Source: Clostridia bacterium
GTDB lineage: Bacteria; Bacillota; Clostridia; Oscillospirales; Acutalibacteraceae
Assembly: GCA_017416345.1 (NCBI GenBank)
Contig: JAFQCR010000011.1
Coordinates: 1-64,000 of the forward strand
Reading direction: 5' to 3'
Length of the DNA stretch: 64,000 bases
Part shown: one piece after another, positions 8,513 to 17,019 of the stretch
How the letters are laid out: every line of letters starts with the position of its first letter
How positions within the stretch are numbered: the first letter of the stretch is position 1
Position numbers and translations under genes: made by a program
Notes under the pieces: generated by a model
The model's input: the letters and a program-made list of their open reading frames with translations, nothing else
What the model was told of the DNA's origin: nothing
The model's database searches: none

Positions 8513-10021
8513 TTACCACTGACGGTCGTTGTACGGAGTATCCTCAAAGCCCTGCTCCTGCAGGTTTTTGACCATTCGGTCAAGCGTGCCTCTCCACATC
8601 CTCTTAAACCACTCGGTATGACCGAACCACTTAACAAGCGTCGGGCTTATTGCGTAGTAGGTCTTAACAAAGGCTCTGCCGTACCAAGTCTCGGCCAGCT
8701 TGTTATCACGGAAACGGCGAAGCGTCCAAACCTCGGGACAATCATACGAACCGTAAACACAAGTCGCAACATAGCAGCAACCACTCGAAGCTGGGCTATT
8801 TCCTTTTTCCAGATAAGGGTGTTTCGCATGAATCATAGATGCAATTTCCGAATCAGTTTTATTGTTATAGAGTGCAACTCCTGCAGCACTTACAACATCA
8901 ACTGATGCCCCTTTATCAAGCAATAGTTTGGCAATTTTTCTAGTATTTATGATAACTCCTTCATCAGTGTATTTATCATAGCAAACATACCATAATGCAG
9001 TTTTATTGTTTATATCCTTGGCGTCAATATCTGCCCCTAAATCAACAAGGAATTTAACTGCATCATAATTGGTGAAAGCTGCTGCATTAACTAACAGTGT
9101 TCTGTTTAATTTACTGGCAGTCATTCCGACAAGTTTTTCTGCATATCCAATATCGCTTTCACTTACAACATATTTTGATGCAACTGTCACCTCTTCGGAA
9201 CATGGTCTATACTTATCCAATCCTAAAAGTGCAACTGCTTTTCCTAAATAACCAACGGGTGATTCCGTATTTTTCTTTATATACTCACTAAAATATCCAA
9301 GAGCAAAACCCGAATAACCATTCTGTAGTGTCTCATACGCCTTTGCAAGAATTTCTTCTTTGCTTAAATCCTCACATTGCACTACAATAATATTACCTAT
9401 CGACTTGTAGTAAGCTTCAACAACAACGTCTATCATATCGTGGGTAACATCCAACGAATCATCTTCAACGACCTGGCTACGGTCTACAATATTACCGTAA
9501 CCGTTTTTGGTTACGTATTCTTGTAAATGTGTTGTTGGGACAATAGTGCCCCCTTTCAACCCTTTAATATCGTCCATTATTTGGAACAACAAATCTTCGT
9601 TTTCTTCATTTGTGTTGTCATAGGTTTCACCTATTTCAGATACAGCCTTTGACAAGATATTAAAAACATTTTGCCTTTTATCTTTGGATTCCGCTTCTAA
9701 CAATGCTAATTTCACTTGTGCAAATGCGCTGTAAAAAACAGCTTCGATATTTGTGGGATCGTCCTGCTCGACCATACTGTAATATTTTTCGACATCCTTC
9801 CAATTCTCTTTTTGTTTGGCACGGCGAGCGCTGGCCAAGTTTTTTTCCACAGAAGAGGTGTTTTCTGCTTTTACAGTATCTTGGACCTCCCCTTCCACCT
9901 CTACCATCAGAGCTTTGGCTTCTTCGGGGGAGTATTTTGTGCCGCAGTTTTGGCATACGAACATACCGTCCACCTTGGCAAATTCTGTTCCCTCACACAT
10001 CTCGCATACGATTTTTTTCAT
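8513..10021 (-). CDS. Zinc-ribbon, ankyrin-repeat protein with CFI-box C-terminus
   Basis: The 502-residue protein begins with a zinc ribbon (CEMC at 6-9, CQNC at 23-26), then TPR-like helices near 55-110. Around residues 300-390 are ankyrin-type repeats (NYDAVKFLVDLGADIDAKD; KIAKLLLDKGASVDVVSAAG). The C-terminal 90 residues carry CYVATCVYGSYDCPEVW and WTLRRFRDN, the CFI-box C-terminal domain found on many clostridial proteins. No enzyme motif is seen, so a scaffold or protein-binding role is inference. Its first 45 residues closely match those of the protein at 10474-12426. The promoter at 10164-10192 drives it. Confidence 0.8.
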   Translation of the reverse strand: MKKIVCEMCEGTEFAKVDGMFVCQNCGTKYSPEEAKALMVEVEGEVQDTVKAENTSSVEKNLASARRAKQKENWKDVEKYYSMVEQDDPTNIEAVFYSAFAQVKLALLEAESKDKRQNVFNILSKAVSEIGETYDNTNEENEDLLFQIMDDIKGLKGGTIVPTTHLQEYVTKNGYGNIVDRSQVVEDDSLDVTHDMIDVVVEAYYKSIGNIIVVQCEDLSKEEILAKAYETLQNGYSGFALGYFSEYIKKNTESPVGYLGKAVALLGLDKYRPCSEEVTVASKYVVSESDIGYAEKLVGMTASKLNRTLLVNAAAFTNYDAVKFLVDLGADIDAKDINNKTALWYVCYDKYTDEGVIINTRKIAKLLLDKGASVDVVSAAGVALYNNKTDSEIASMIHAKHPYLEKGNSPASSGCCYVATCVYGSYDCPEVWTLRRFRDNKLAETWYGRAFVKTYYAISPTLVKWFGHTEWFKRMWRGTLDRMVKNLQEQGFEDTPYNDRQW

Positions 10022-10159
10022 TTTTTAACCTCCCAAAATTCATAATGACAAAAATTCTGCCATCTGTCTTATTAGACTTATATTTCACAAAAAATTACGA
10101 AGTTTTTTTGCGATTTTTAAAATTCCCCGGATTTTTTTGTCAAATAACGTATGGCACAC

Positions 10160-10204
10160 TTAAATTATACTCAATATTTTAAGTATAGTCAAGAGGTTAA
10201 GTAT
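10160..10204. repeat. Three direct repeats over the divergent promoter
   Basis: TTAAATTAT (10160), TTAAGTAT (10179) and TTAAGTAT (10197) recur every 18-19 bases, about two helical turns. They cover the promoter of the zinc-ribbon gene and lie just before the small HTH gene, so they are candidate binding sites for that protein. Confidence 0.45.
10164..10192 (-). promoter_or_regulatory. Consensus promoter of the zinc-ribbon/ankyrin gene
   Basis: On the minus strand TTGACT (10192-10187) is followed after exactly 17 bases by TATAAT (10169-10164). It would give a leader of about 135 bases before the start at 10021. Confidence 0.75.
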
Positions 10205-10228
10205 GTTAAAATTATAGCGGTGATAAAA

Positions 10229-10429
10229 ATGATCAGCTATAAGCCGTTTTATGAAACGCTTTTCAAAAAAGGCGTAACCGAATATTATCTGATCTTTAAG
10301 CAAGGGTTTTCGGCCAACACGTTTCACCGTATGAAAAAAGGTGAAGCCATAAGCACCAAAACACTTGATGCGCTTTGCTATGCGCTCGATTGCGAGGTGT
10401 CCGACATCATCAAATTTGAGAAAGAATAA
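10229..10429 (+). CDS. Small Cro/CI-like helix-turn-helix protein
   Basis: The 66-residue protein (MISYKPFYETLFKKG start) is nearly all DNA-binding fold. YYLIFKQGFSANTFHRMKKG matches helices 2-3 of the Cro/CI type, and ISTKTLDALCYALDCEVSDI matches the last two helices. I chose the ATG at 10229 because GGTGA lies 5 bases upstream. A GTG at 10220 is in frame too, and an ATG at 10151 lacks a binding site. It lies divergent to the ankyrin gene and may repress the shared intergenic region. Single-domain regulators like this often control their neighbour, but that is not shown here. Confidence 0.75.
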   Translation: MISYKPFYETLFKKGVTEYYLIFKQGFSANTFHRMKKGEAISTKTLDALCYALDCEVSDIIKFEKE

Positions 10430-10467
10430 CACCCTATGAAGTTTTTAGGCTCCATAGGGTGTTTTTA
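10428..10467. terminator. Terminator between two convergent genes
   Basis: An 11-bp stem (10428-10438 with 10453-10463) is followed by TTTT on the plus strand. It overlaps the HTH stop codon and lies just past the end of the minus-strand gene, so it may serve both. Confidence 0.75.
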
Positions 10468-10473
10468 TGTAAT

Positions 10474-12426
10474 TTAGGGCTTGATGAGCAGGGATTTGAG
10501 CTTTAGGGTGTTGTCGTCGGTCTCAAGCTCGTAGTCGACATACTCGATCGACAGGCCGCCCTGCCATACGACCGAGCTTTCCTCGCCCATAATGGCATTG
10601 ACGCACATCTTTTCAACCTTTTCAAGGTCAAGGTCGGGCAGTAATGAGGACAGCACAAGCGATGCGATCCTTACCCACTCAACAATGTCGTCAACATCAC
10701 GGTTACAGGAGGTCTGAACAACGATGGACTCGATCTTGTCGATAGCGCTCTGCGCCTTCATAAATATCAGCACACCGATGCTCTTGTTTTCGGTGGTATA
10801 CTCGGTATTTTCAACGCATACCGCCCAGCAGCGCTCGTACTCGTTATGCAATGAGCAGGTTGCCGTTTCGAGAGCGTCAAAGGCATACGGTGCAGGCAAA
10901 AAGCGTGACATATGAGCTACCAGCTTCTCGGGAGTGGTATTGAACTCACCGTCAACAACGGCACCTTTAAGCAGAAACGGATCAGGCTCACTACAGCGTC
11001 CGCGCTCTCTGAACAGTTCGTCGTTGAGCTCCTTCTTTCTGACCTCACCCTGCGCCATTTTGGCCTCAATACCCCTCTTGGCATTGTTGAATGCCTCAAG
11101 CTTTATGCGTAAGGTTGCACGTTCACGGTCTATCTGCTCGCTTAACGCCTTCTTTTCCTTGAATTTGAATATACCAAGGGCCTCTCTCTCATGCTCAAGC
11201 GAGCTTATGTGCTTGTTTGCGGCATCAGCCTCGGCCTTTTCGGGGAGTGCCTCGATGCTTTTTTTGAGCTCGGCGTTTTCAGCGGTGATCTGTTCAATTT
11301 CTCTTTGGATGGCTTCCTTTTCATCCCTGTGGGCGCTCCAATAAGCATCCCTTCCGGCAATTATCTCAAGCTCGCCTCTCAAATCTTCAAGCTTGGAGAG
11401 TATTGCACCCGTGCTGTCATTCTCAAAGAACTTTTTCCAGTTCTTTGAAACATCGATATCGTGTGTACGAGACTTTTTGGCCTCATCGGTAAAGCTGTAA
11501 TCACGCACATAGCCCGAGGAATACTGGTCGGCCTCAAACTTCCAGGAGCAGGAATCACGCACACCCTCGCCAATGATGACCATATTGTTGCATACCGTCA
11601 CACCAAGGCTGGGGGTGCGGACATATTCAACGATAATATCCAAAAGTCGCAGGCAATGATCGCCCACATCGGTATACCGATCCCACTTGAACTTGGTCTT
11701 TTCGCTTGCCGTCTCGCCAAAATCCTCAAGTGCCTGGTTGTAAGCCTCAACCACCTTATCGTTAAGCGTGCTTGCTATGGAAGAATACAGCGGTGCACGG
11801 CTGAAGCGCACGTTGCTTCTGACGGTAAGGTCGTTCAGGAAGAATTTTCCGTCGTCCAGCGTTCTGATGATCCTGTCACGGTTTTCTTCGTTGGGAAGGT
11901 TGGCAAAGTTGCCTGCGTGCAGGGATATCAGAGCCTTCCAAACACTCTTAAAGGCCACCTCAACGGCACCCTTTATCTCAACAACATCCTTTTCGGCCGC
12001 AAATTTTACTGCATTGTGCCAGGCCGAAACAGCCTCACGCAGTCGGCTGTTGGAGGCGGTGGACTGCCAAGCGGCGGCCGCACCCTTGATCTGCCAGCCC
12101 CAAGCGTGGTTGGGAACGATCTCAAGGATCTTGTTGGCGTAGCTTTCGGCTTCCTCGTTGTTGGAATTCTCAAGCGCATTTTTGGCAAGGTTAAGATAAT
12201 TTTCCACCGTAGAGTCGTTTGCCGCAGGTGCGGGAGCGGCTACGGGCGAGGCGGTAGAAGCGGCCGGTGTGGGAATGGGCGAAGTAACGTTGCCGTCAGC
12301 CACCTCAACCATCAGTTTTTTGGCCTCCTCAACAGTATATTTCATTCCGCAGCTCTGACAAACAAACACTCCGTCCTGCTTGACGAACTCCGTGCTGTCA
12401 CACATTTCGCAAACTATCTTTTTCAT
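10474..12426 (-). CDS. Zinc-ribbon, coiled-coil protein of unknown function
   Basis: The 650-residue protein opens with the same zinc ribbon as the gene at 8513 (CEMC and CQSC). Next come an Ala/Pro-rich linker (about 55-75), TPR-like helices (80-125), an alpha-helical middle, and a long charged coiled coil (about 350-470). The C-terminal 180 residues have no motif I recognise. There is no signal peptide, so it is probably cytoplasmic. The start is ATG just after GGGAGG. I can say only that the two proteins share an N-terminal module on different bodies, suggesting a common partner. Confidence 0.78.
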   Translation of the reverse strand: MKKIVCEMCDSTEFVKQDGVFVCQSCGMKYTVEEAKKLMVEVADGNVTSPIPTPAASTASPVAAPAPAANDSTVENYLNLAKNALENSNNEEAESYANKILEIVPNHAWGWQIKGAAAAWQSTASNSRLREAVSAWHNAVKFAAEKDVVEIKGAVEVAFKSVWKALISLHAGNFANLPNEENRDRIIRTLDDGKFFLNDLTVRSNVRFSRAPLYSSIASTLNDKVVEAYNQALEDFGETASEKTKFKWDRYTDVGDHCLRLLDIIVEYVRTPSLGVTVCNNMVIIGEGVRDSCSWKFEADQYSSGYVRDYSFTDEAKKSRTHDIDVSKNWKKFFENDSTGAILSKLEDLRGELEIIAGRDAYWSAHRDEKEAIQREIEQITAENAELKKSIEALPEKAEADAANKHISSLEHEREALGIFKFKEKKALSEQIDRERATLRIKLEAFNNAKRGIEAKMAQGEVRKKELNDELFRERGRCSEPDPFLLKGAVVDGEFNTTPEKLVAHMSRFLPAPYAFDALETATCSLHNEYERCWAVCVENTEYTTENKSIGVLIFMKAQSAIDKIESIVVQTSCNRDVDDIVEWVRIASLVLSSLLPDLDLEKVEKMCVNAIMGEESSVVWQGGLSIEYVDYELETDDNTLKLKSLLIKP

Positions 12427-12480
12427 AGAACGGTTCCTCCCTGAAGCTTTATCAAGTAATTATACTTTACGCATATTATA

Positions 12481-12509
12481 ATTATACTGAAATCTTCCGA
12501 TACCGTCAA
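12481..12509 (-). promoter_or_regulatory. Promoter of the zinc-ribbon coiled-coil gene
   Basis: On the minus strand TTGACG (12509-12504), 17 bases, TATAAT (12486-12481). The start codon is about 55 bases downstream. Confidence 0.7.
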
Positions 12510-12587
12510 GGGGGTGCTGTATAAATCCTACATTATTCTGCATATTTTTTAAGCATCTTTGCAACAGCGCTTTTTACACTTTCCCTA

Positions 12588-12616
12588 TTGCATAAACCTG
12601 CCGCTTGCGGTATAAT
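12588..12616 (+). promoter_or_regulatory. Promoter of mtaB
   Basis: TTGCAT (12588-12593), 17 bases, TATAAT (12611-12616), about 30 bases before the mtaB start. Confidence 0.7.
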
Positions 12617-12647
12617 GTTTAGGATAAAATACCTTTAGGAGTTTAAT

Positions 12648-13928
12648 ATGACGGTAGCTTTTTACACATTGGGCTGTAAAGTTAATCAATACGAATCAGA
12701 GGCTTTGGGTGAGATCTTTGAATCCAAGGGCTTTACTGTTTTGCCGCCCGATAAAAAAGCCGATATGATCATTGTCAACTCTTGCACCGTGACATCCGAA
12801 AGCAACCGCAAAACACGTCAGGCCGTAAGAAAGCTTCGCCGCAACGCACCCGATGCGCTGATAGTGCTGACGGGCTGTATGGCGCAGGCCTTCCCCGAGG
12901 AATCGGCCGCCGTGAAAGAGGCCGACCTTATCATCGGCAACACCCATTACGACCTTTTGCCCGATGTGTGCATAAGTGCATTAAATTCACGCTCCGAACG
13001 GCTTTTTGTAACTGAACACGAAAAGATTTATACCGACATCGGCGTCACCAAAATGAGCGAGCACACCCGTGGCTTTATCAAGATCGAGGACGGTTGCAAC
13101 CGTTTCTGCTCATACTGCATTATTCCCTATGCCCGTGGACGTGTGCGTTCAAGATCGTTGGAATCCATCAAAAAAGAAGCCGAATCCTTGGCCGAGGCCG
13201 GCTATAAGGAGGTCGTGCTGGTCGGCATCAACCTTTCGGCTTTCGGCTCGGACACAGGGTTTGAGCTGTGCGATGCCGTCCAAGCCGTTTCGTCGGTCGA
13301 GGGCATCAAGCGTGTGCGTTTGGGCTCACTTGAATGTGATCAGATAAGCGACCGTGCATTGGACTTGCTTGCCGCCAATGAAAAATTCTGTCCGCAGTTT
13401 CATTTATCGCTTCAATCGGGCTGTGACAAGACCTTAAAGGAAATGAACCGCAAGTATGACACGGCATTTTACCGTGATCTTGTGACACGCATCCGTCAAA
13501 AATTCGATAACCCCTCCATCACCACCGACATCATGGTGGGCTTTGCAGGCGAAACGGATGAAGATTTCAACCAATCCTGCGACTTTATGAAGGAGATCGG
13601 CTTTGCGCGGTCGCACGTGTTTGTTTATTCAATGCGTGAAGGCACCGTTGCGGCAAAACGCACCGATCAGGTCGACCCTACGGTCAAGCTCCACCGAAGC
13701 CGCATTATGCAGGCTGTCACCGATCTTTCGGAGCAAGCTTTCTTAAACAGCCAGGTAGACACCGTTGCCAAGGTACTGCTTGAGACCGAGGTCGACGGCG
13801 TTTGGGAGGGCTACACTGAAAACTACACCAGAGTTAAGGTAAAAGCCCCCGAAAACAAGGAAAATGATATAATAACCGTCAAACTGACCGAAACCGTAGC
13901 CGATTATTGTATAGGTGAAATAATGTAG
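12648..13928 (+). CDS. mtaB: tRNA t6A37 methylthiotransferase MtaB
   Basis: The enzyme adds a methylthio group to t6A at position 37 of tRNAs that read ANN codons. It uses two Fe-S clusters and S-adenosylmethionine. The 426-residue protein starts with the UPF0004 domain (YTLGCKVNQYES). The radical SAM domain has Cys150, Cys154 and Cys157 in GCNRFCSYC, followed by IIPYARGRVRSR. A C-terminal TRAM-like segment runs through WEGYTENYTRVKV. The start ATG follows TTAGGAG. The IS30 element begins 15 bases after its stop without damaging it. Confidence 0.93.
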   Translation: MTVAFYTLGCKVNQYESEALGEIFESKGFTVLPPDKKADMIIVNSCTVTSESNRKTRQAVRKLRRNAPDALIVLTGCMAQAFPEESAAVKEADLIIGNTHYDLLPDVCISALNSRSERLFVTEHEKIYTDIGVTKMSEHTRGFIKIEDGCNRFCSYCIIPYARGRVRSRSLESIKKEAESLAEAGYKEVVLVGINLSAFGSDTGFELCDAVQAVSSVEGIKRVRLGSLECDQISDRALDLLAANEKFCPQFHLSLQSGCDKTLKEMNRKYDTAFYRDLVTRIRQKFDNPSITTDIMVGFAGETDEDFNQSCDFMKEIGFARSHVFVYSMREGTVAAKRTDQVDPTVKLHRSRIMQAVTDLSEQAFLNSQVDTVAKVLLETEVDGVWEGYTENYTRVKVKAPENKENDIITVKLTETVADYCIGEIM

Positions 13929-13941
13929 ATGAATTGTCAAA

Positions 13942-14904
13942 CTAAGTGCAACACTTAGATAAAGAAAATTCAAATAAATCAACTGGTTTTTGGAAACCTA
14001 ATACTTTTTTAGGCCTGGCGTTGATCAACGCCAGGTTCTTTTTTAATGTGCTCGGACTAACTCTTGAAAGGTTTCTACCTTTAGGGTAGAATTCCCGAAG
14101 CAAACCATTAAGATTCTCGTTGGTCCCTTTTTGCCAAGCACAATAAGGATCTGCAAAATACACGCTGCAATTTAATTGTTCTTCAATAGTTTGCCAATTG
14201 GCAAACTCGGTTCCGCGGTCACAGGTTATACTCTTAACAGCTTCATCCGGAAATTCAGATAATGCGGCAATAATTGTTTTTGCCATTGTATCGGCATTTC
14301 TGTTGGGCATCTTAATTGCTATGTAGTACCTGGTCTTTCTCTCCGCCAGTGTTGCAAAGCAAACCTTAGATTTACCTCTGCCGGATACCACTGTGTCCGC
14401 TTCCCAATGTCCAAACTCTAATCGTTTATATACACTTTTATCTCGTTTGCGAATTGATTTGCCGAGATTGAATTTACCGCGAGTTTCCTTCTTGCCACGG
14501 CTCTTGCCTTTTCGTCTCAGCACTTTTAAATTTACATCAATATACTTTTCATATATCCAACGGTAAATCGTTCTGACAGAAGGCATATCCATTTCACATG
14601 GCGTGTTGGCTATTTGCTCGGGTGACCAAGTGAGCTGTAGTTTTTCTTTGATGTATTCTAATTTCGTAGGGTCTTGAAACATACCTCTGTGACAATATGA
14701 CCGTCTCAGAAGATATTTCTTTTGTGCAGTATAAGGATAATATGTTGGTATGTCATACATATGGGTAAAGTTGCGTCTAAGTTCACGGGATACTGTACTA
14801 ACATTTCTTCCAATCAACTCAGCTATTTTTCGATAACTGTATCCTTTTTTATAATATTCCCGTAGACAACAGCGTTCTTCTATGGTAAGATGGGTATAGT
14901 TCAT
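13942..14904 (-). CDS. IS30-family transposase
   Basis: The 320-residue DDE transposase moves the element. It starts with two helix-turn-helix regions (LTIEERCCLREYYKKGYSY; IGRNVSTVSRELRRN). The catalytic acids lie in HWEADTVVSG (Asp), ITCDRGTEFANW (Asp) and QKGTNENLNGLLREF (Glu). The last codons read through the terminal inverted repeat. The stop TAG (13944-13942) uses one base of the repeat as drawn plus two bases outside it. No frameshift is seen. Confidence 0.93.
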   Translation of the reverse strand: MNYTHLTIEERCCLREYYKKGYSYRKIAELIGRNVSTVSRELRRNFTHMYDIPTYYPYTAQKKYLLRRSYCHRGMFQDPTKLEYIKEKLQLTWSPEQIANTPCEMDMPSVRTIYRWIYEKYIDVNLKVLRRKGKSRGKKETRGKFNLGKSIRKRDKSVYKRLEFGHWEADTVVSGRGKSKVCFATLAERKTRYYIAIKMPNRNADTMAKTIIAALSEFPDEAVKSITCDRGTEFANWQTIEEQLNCSVYFADPYCAWQKGTNENLNGLLREFYPKGRNLSRVSPSTLKKNLALINARPKKVLGFQKPVDLFEFSLSKCCT

Positions 14905-14996
14905 ATGGTTCTCTCCTTGTGGTTTATTGTGTGGTAACTTTATTCTACCAGAGATCCATATGAACTTCTATTTTATTTTCTTAAAGTGTTGCACTT
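13944..14996. mobile_element. IS30-family insertion sequence
   Basis: Perfect 13-bp terminal inverted repeats (13944-13956 and 14984-14996, AAGTGCAACACTT) bound a single transposase gene. Similarity between the two ends continues imperfectly for about 15 bases further in. No target duplication is obvious. The copy looks intact, so it may still be mobile. Confidence 0.88.
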
Positions 14997-15019
14997 GATA
15001 GTATAACTCACCATGTAAC

Positions 15020-15058
15020 AAAAAACTGCTTCTTGGAAATCCAAGAAGCAGTTTTTTT
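15020..15058. terminator. Bidirectional terminator beside the IS30 copy
   Basis: A perfect 18-bp stem (15020-15037 with 15040-15057) has A and T runs on its two outer sides. It ends the minus-strand lipoprotein gene and may also have ended mtaB before the IS inserted. Confidence 0.88.
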
Positions 15059-15061
15059 GAT

Positions 15062-16843
15062 TTAGTTACCGTAGGTGTTTTCTCTCAAATCAAGAACGCT
15101 TTTGCCGTCCTGAAGCTGATAAAGATGAACGTAATCGACAACCAGGGTGCTCTTGTTAGCCCAATCGTCCTCGGTTGCAAGACCGATACTGGTAGCACCG
15201 CTTTTAAGACCGACCGCCATACTCAAGGTCAGATGCATCTTCTGATTAAAAGTCAAAACATCCTGATCGGTTGCGGTGGTATCATAGGTGAAGTACACTC
15301 TGCCGTCGCAGGTGAAGGACATATACTCGGGCGTCCACATCATACCGTAGGTATGGAAATCGTCGTGCAGGTCAACGCCCTTGTCGGGATAATATTTCTT
15401 GTCGTTGGAAAACTCGTTTCCGTCGCAGGAGGTATGCTTGTAGCCCAAAGACTCGCCAAGTTCGGTCGGCCATGAGTGGCAATTTGCGGCAATATAGTTT
15501 GCACCAAAGTTTTCGTTTATGTCAATCTCATTGCCCAAAATTTGCTCTTTTGCGGCCTGCTCGTCGCCGTAAAATCCGAAACCGGTCGTGTCACCCGTCC
15601 AAAGTGCAGTCCAGAAACCTTTTGCGGTGGGGAGTTTAGCGCTTTCCTCAACGTAACCGTAAATATAACACATATCGCGATGGGTACGAAGCATACCGCC
15701 ATGGTACTCGGTCTCGGTCTGATACGGAGTAATGGTAAAGTATTCGCCGTCAAAGGTGTATGTCTCTTCGGAACGGCGGCTCTTTTTACCGTTTTGTCCG
15801 TCGGCACTCCACGGAACGTGCATCCACTTGGTGGTATCAAGCTCGGTTGCCTTAAAGTCCTCAAGCCACGTAGGAGCATAATATGTAGCGGCATCGTACT
15901 TGCCGATGACCGAAGCATAGCTTCCGTTGGACACGGTGTCGGCATTTTCGGCCTTACCGTCCTTCAGCATTTCCAAAAACTCCGAAACAGCCATTGCGGT
16001 GGCATAGGTCGAACCTCCGTTGAGATATACCTTATTACCGTTGATGACCACCGAGTAGGAATCGGTGTCGTTTTTGTCAAAGGCTTTAACCTCCTTGCGG
16101 TCAGCATTGCCGACAACGATCTCAAAATCACCCTCTTTGAGCAGATGATCGTCAACTATCTCAACCTCAAAGCCGGTGGTCTGCTTAACGTATTCATATA
16201 TCTTTTCCATTTCAAGCTGGGCAAGATATGACAGATTGAAGCGAGGACGAACCATTGTAAACTTGGAAATGTTGGTTCCGTTAACGGTGATATCGGTAAA
16301 GCTGCCCTCGGTTTTGTGGATATACTTAATACCGCCCTCAACCGTGTGTCCCGAAATAAAGTTATCAAGGAAATGCTGTGCCGCGTTGGCAATGGCGCTG
16401 TCGCTAAGTCCGTTGATAACTATCTTTTTGCCAACGGAACAGACAATATAATCGTCAAAGCGGCCGCCAACGTTTTCAACAAGATAATCGTATGCAAACT
16501 TACTTTCGGGACGGTTGGTACCGCCGATGAGTATCTCATACTGGTCGGTTCCGTCAGAAGTGTCAGCCGTATTCTGAATAACCAGCTGAAGCTTATCTTT
16601 TATGGTCTTGTAAACGTTGCCTGAGACCTCAAACATAGCCTCGTTTTCGTCGGGACGTACTATTTTATAGTTGGATTTTCCGCCATCGTTAAAATACTTT
16701 ACGGTCTCGGTTGAAAACTGCAGACTGTCGGCCACACTGCTTGAGGAAGCGTTATCTGACGGCTTGTCGGACTCACCGCCGCAGGCCGAAAGCAGAGTAA
16801 GGCTTAAAATAAGCACAAAGATCAATGACAATACTCTTTTCAT
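15062..16843 (-). CDS. Lipoprotein with GH16-type glucanase domain
   Basis: I place the start at 16843, where ATG follows GGAGG; an upstream ATG would put that site inside the gene. The 593-residue protein has a lipoprotein signal peptide with LLSAC and Cys21 as lipid anchor. Two small domains follow, with matching phrases (KKIVINGLSDSAIANAAQHFL and NKVYLNGGSTYATAMAVSEFL). The C-terminal 260 residues are a GH16 jelly-roll with Glu439, Asp441 and Glu444 in EIDINE, the family's catalytic signature. It would cut a beta-glucan or galactan at the cell surface, but the substrate cannot be read from sequence. Its own promoter and terminator make it a single-gene unit. Confidence 0.82.
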   Translation of the reverse strand: MKRVLSLIFVLILSLTLLSACGGESDKPSDNASSSSVADSLQFSTETVKYFNDGGKSNYKIVRPDENEAMFEVSGNVYKTIKDKLQLVIQNTADTSDGTDQYEILIGGTNRPESKFAYDYLVENVGGRFDDYIVCSVGKKIVINGLSDSAIANAAQHFLDNFISGHTVEGGIKYIHKTEGSFTDITVNGTNISKFTMVRPRFNLSYLAQLEMEKIYEYVKQTTGFEVEIVDDHLLKEGDFEIVVGNADRKEVKAFDKNDTDSYSVVINGNKVYLNGGSTYATAMAVSEFLEMLKDGKAENADTVSNGSYASVIGKYDAATYYAPTWLEDFKATELDTTKWMHVPWSADGQNGKKSRRSEETYTFDGEYFTITPYQTETEYHGGMLRTHRDMCYIYGYVEESAKLPTAKGFWTALWTGDTTGFGFYGDEQAAKEQILGNEIDINENFGANYIAANCHSWPTELGESLGYKHTSCDGNEFSNDKKYYPDKGVDLHDDFHTYGMMWTPEYMSFTCDGRVYFTYDTTATDQDVLTFNQKMHLTLSMAVGLKSGATSIGLATEDDWANKSTLVVDYVHLYQLQDGKSVLDLRENTYGN

Positions 16844-16881
16844 AATATTTCCTCCAAAAAGCTCCAAAATATTGTATTTTC

Positions 16882-16910
16882 ATATTAACACAAACGCAGA
16901 ACGCTGTAAA
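16882..16910 (-). promoter_or_regulatory. Promoter of the GH16-like lipoprotein
   Basis: On the minus strand TTTACA (16910-16905), 17 bases, TAATAT (16887-16882), about 40 bases before the start codon. Confidence 0.55.
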
Positions 16911-16970
16911 CCCAAGTTCGGAAATATTAACTTTTTACTCTGTTTTGCGGAAATATGCGTTGAAACGAAA

Positions 16971-17010
16971 AATAAACCGCACCGCATTATAAATTGCGGT
17001 ACGGTTTATT
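16971..17010 (-). terminator. Terminator after the birA-EEP operon
   Basis: A 16-bp stem with one mismatch (16971-16986 with 16995-17010) lies just past the stop of the EEP-fold gene. On the minus strand it runs into TTTTTCGTTTC. Confidence 0.75.
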
Positions 17011-17019
17011 GGGCTGATA

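Noticed and set aside
10151-10228. Longer HTH protein starting at 10151
   Set aside because: No ribosome binding site, and it would run over the promoter and direct repeats.
11461-12444. A 327-codon open frame on the plus strand
   Set aside because: Antisense to the zinc-ribbon coiled-coil gene and without a binding site.
13929-15010. Target site duplication of the IS30 copy
   Set aside because: The bases next to the two inverted repeats do not match clearly, so I report none.
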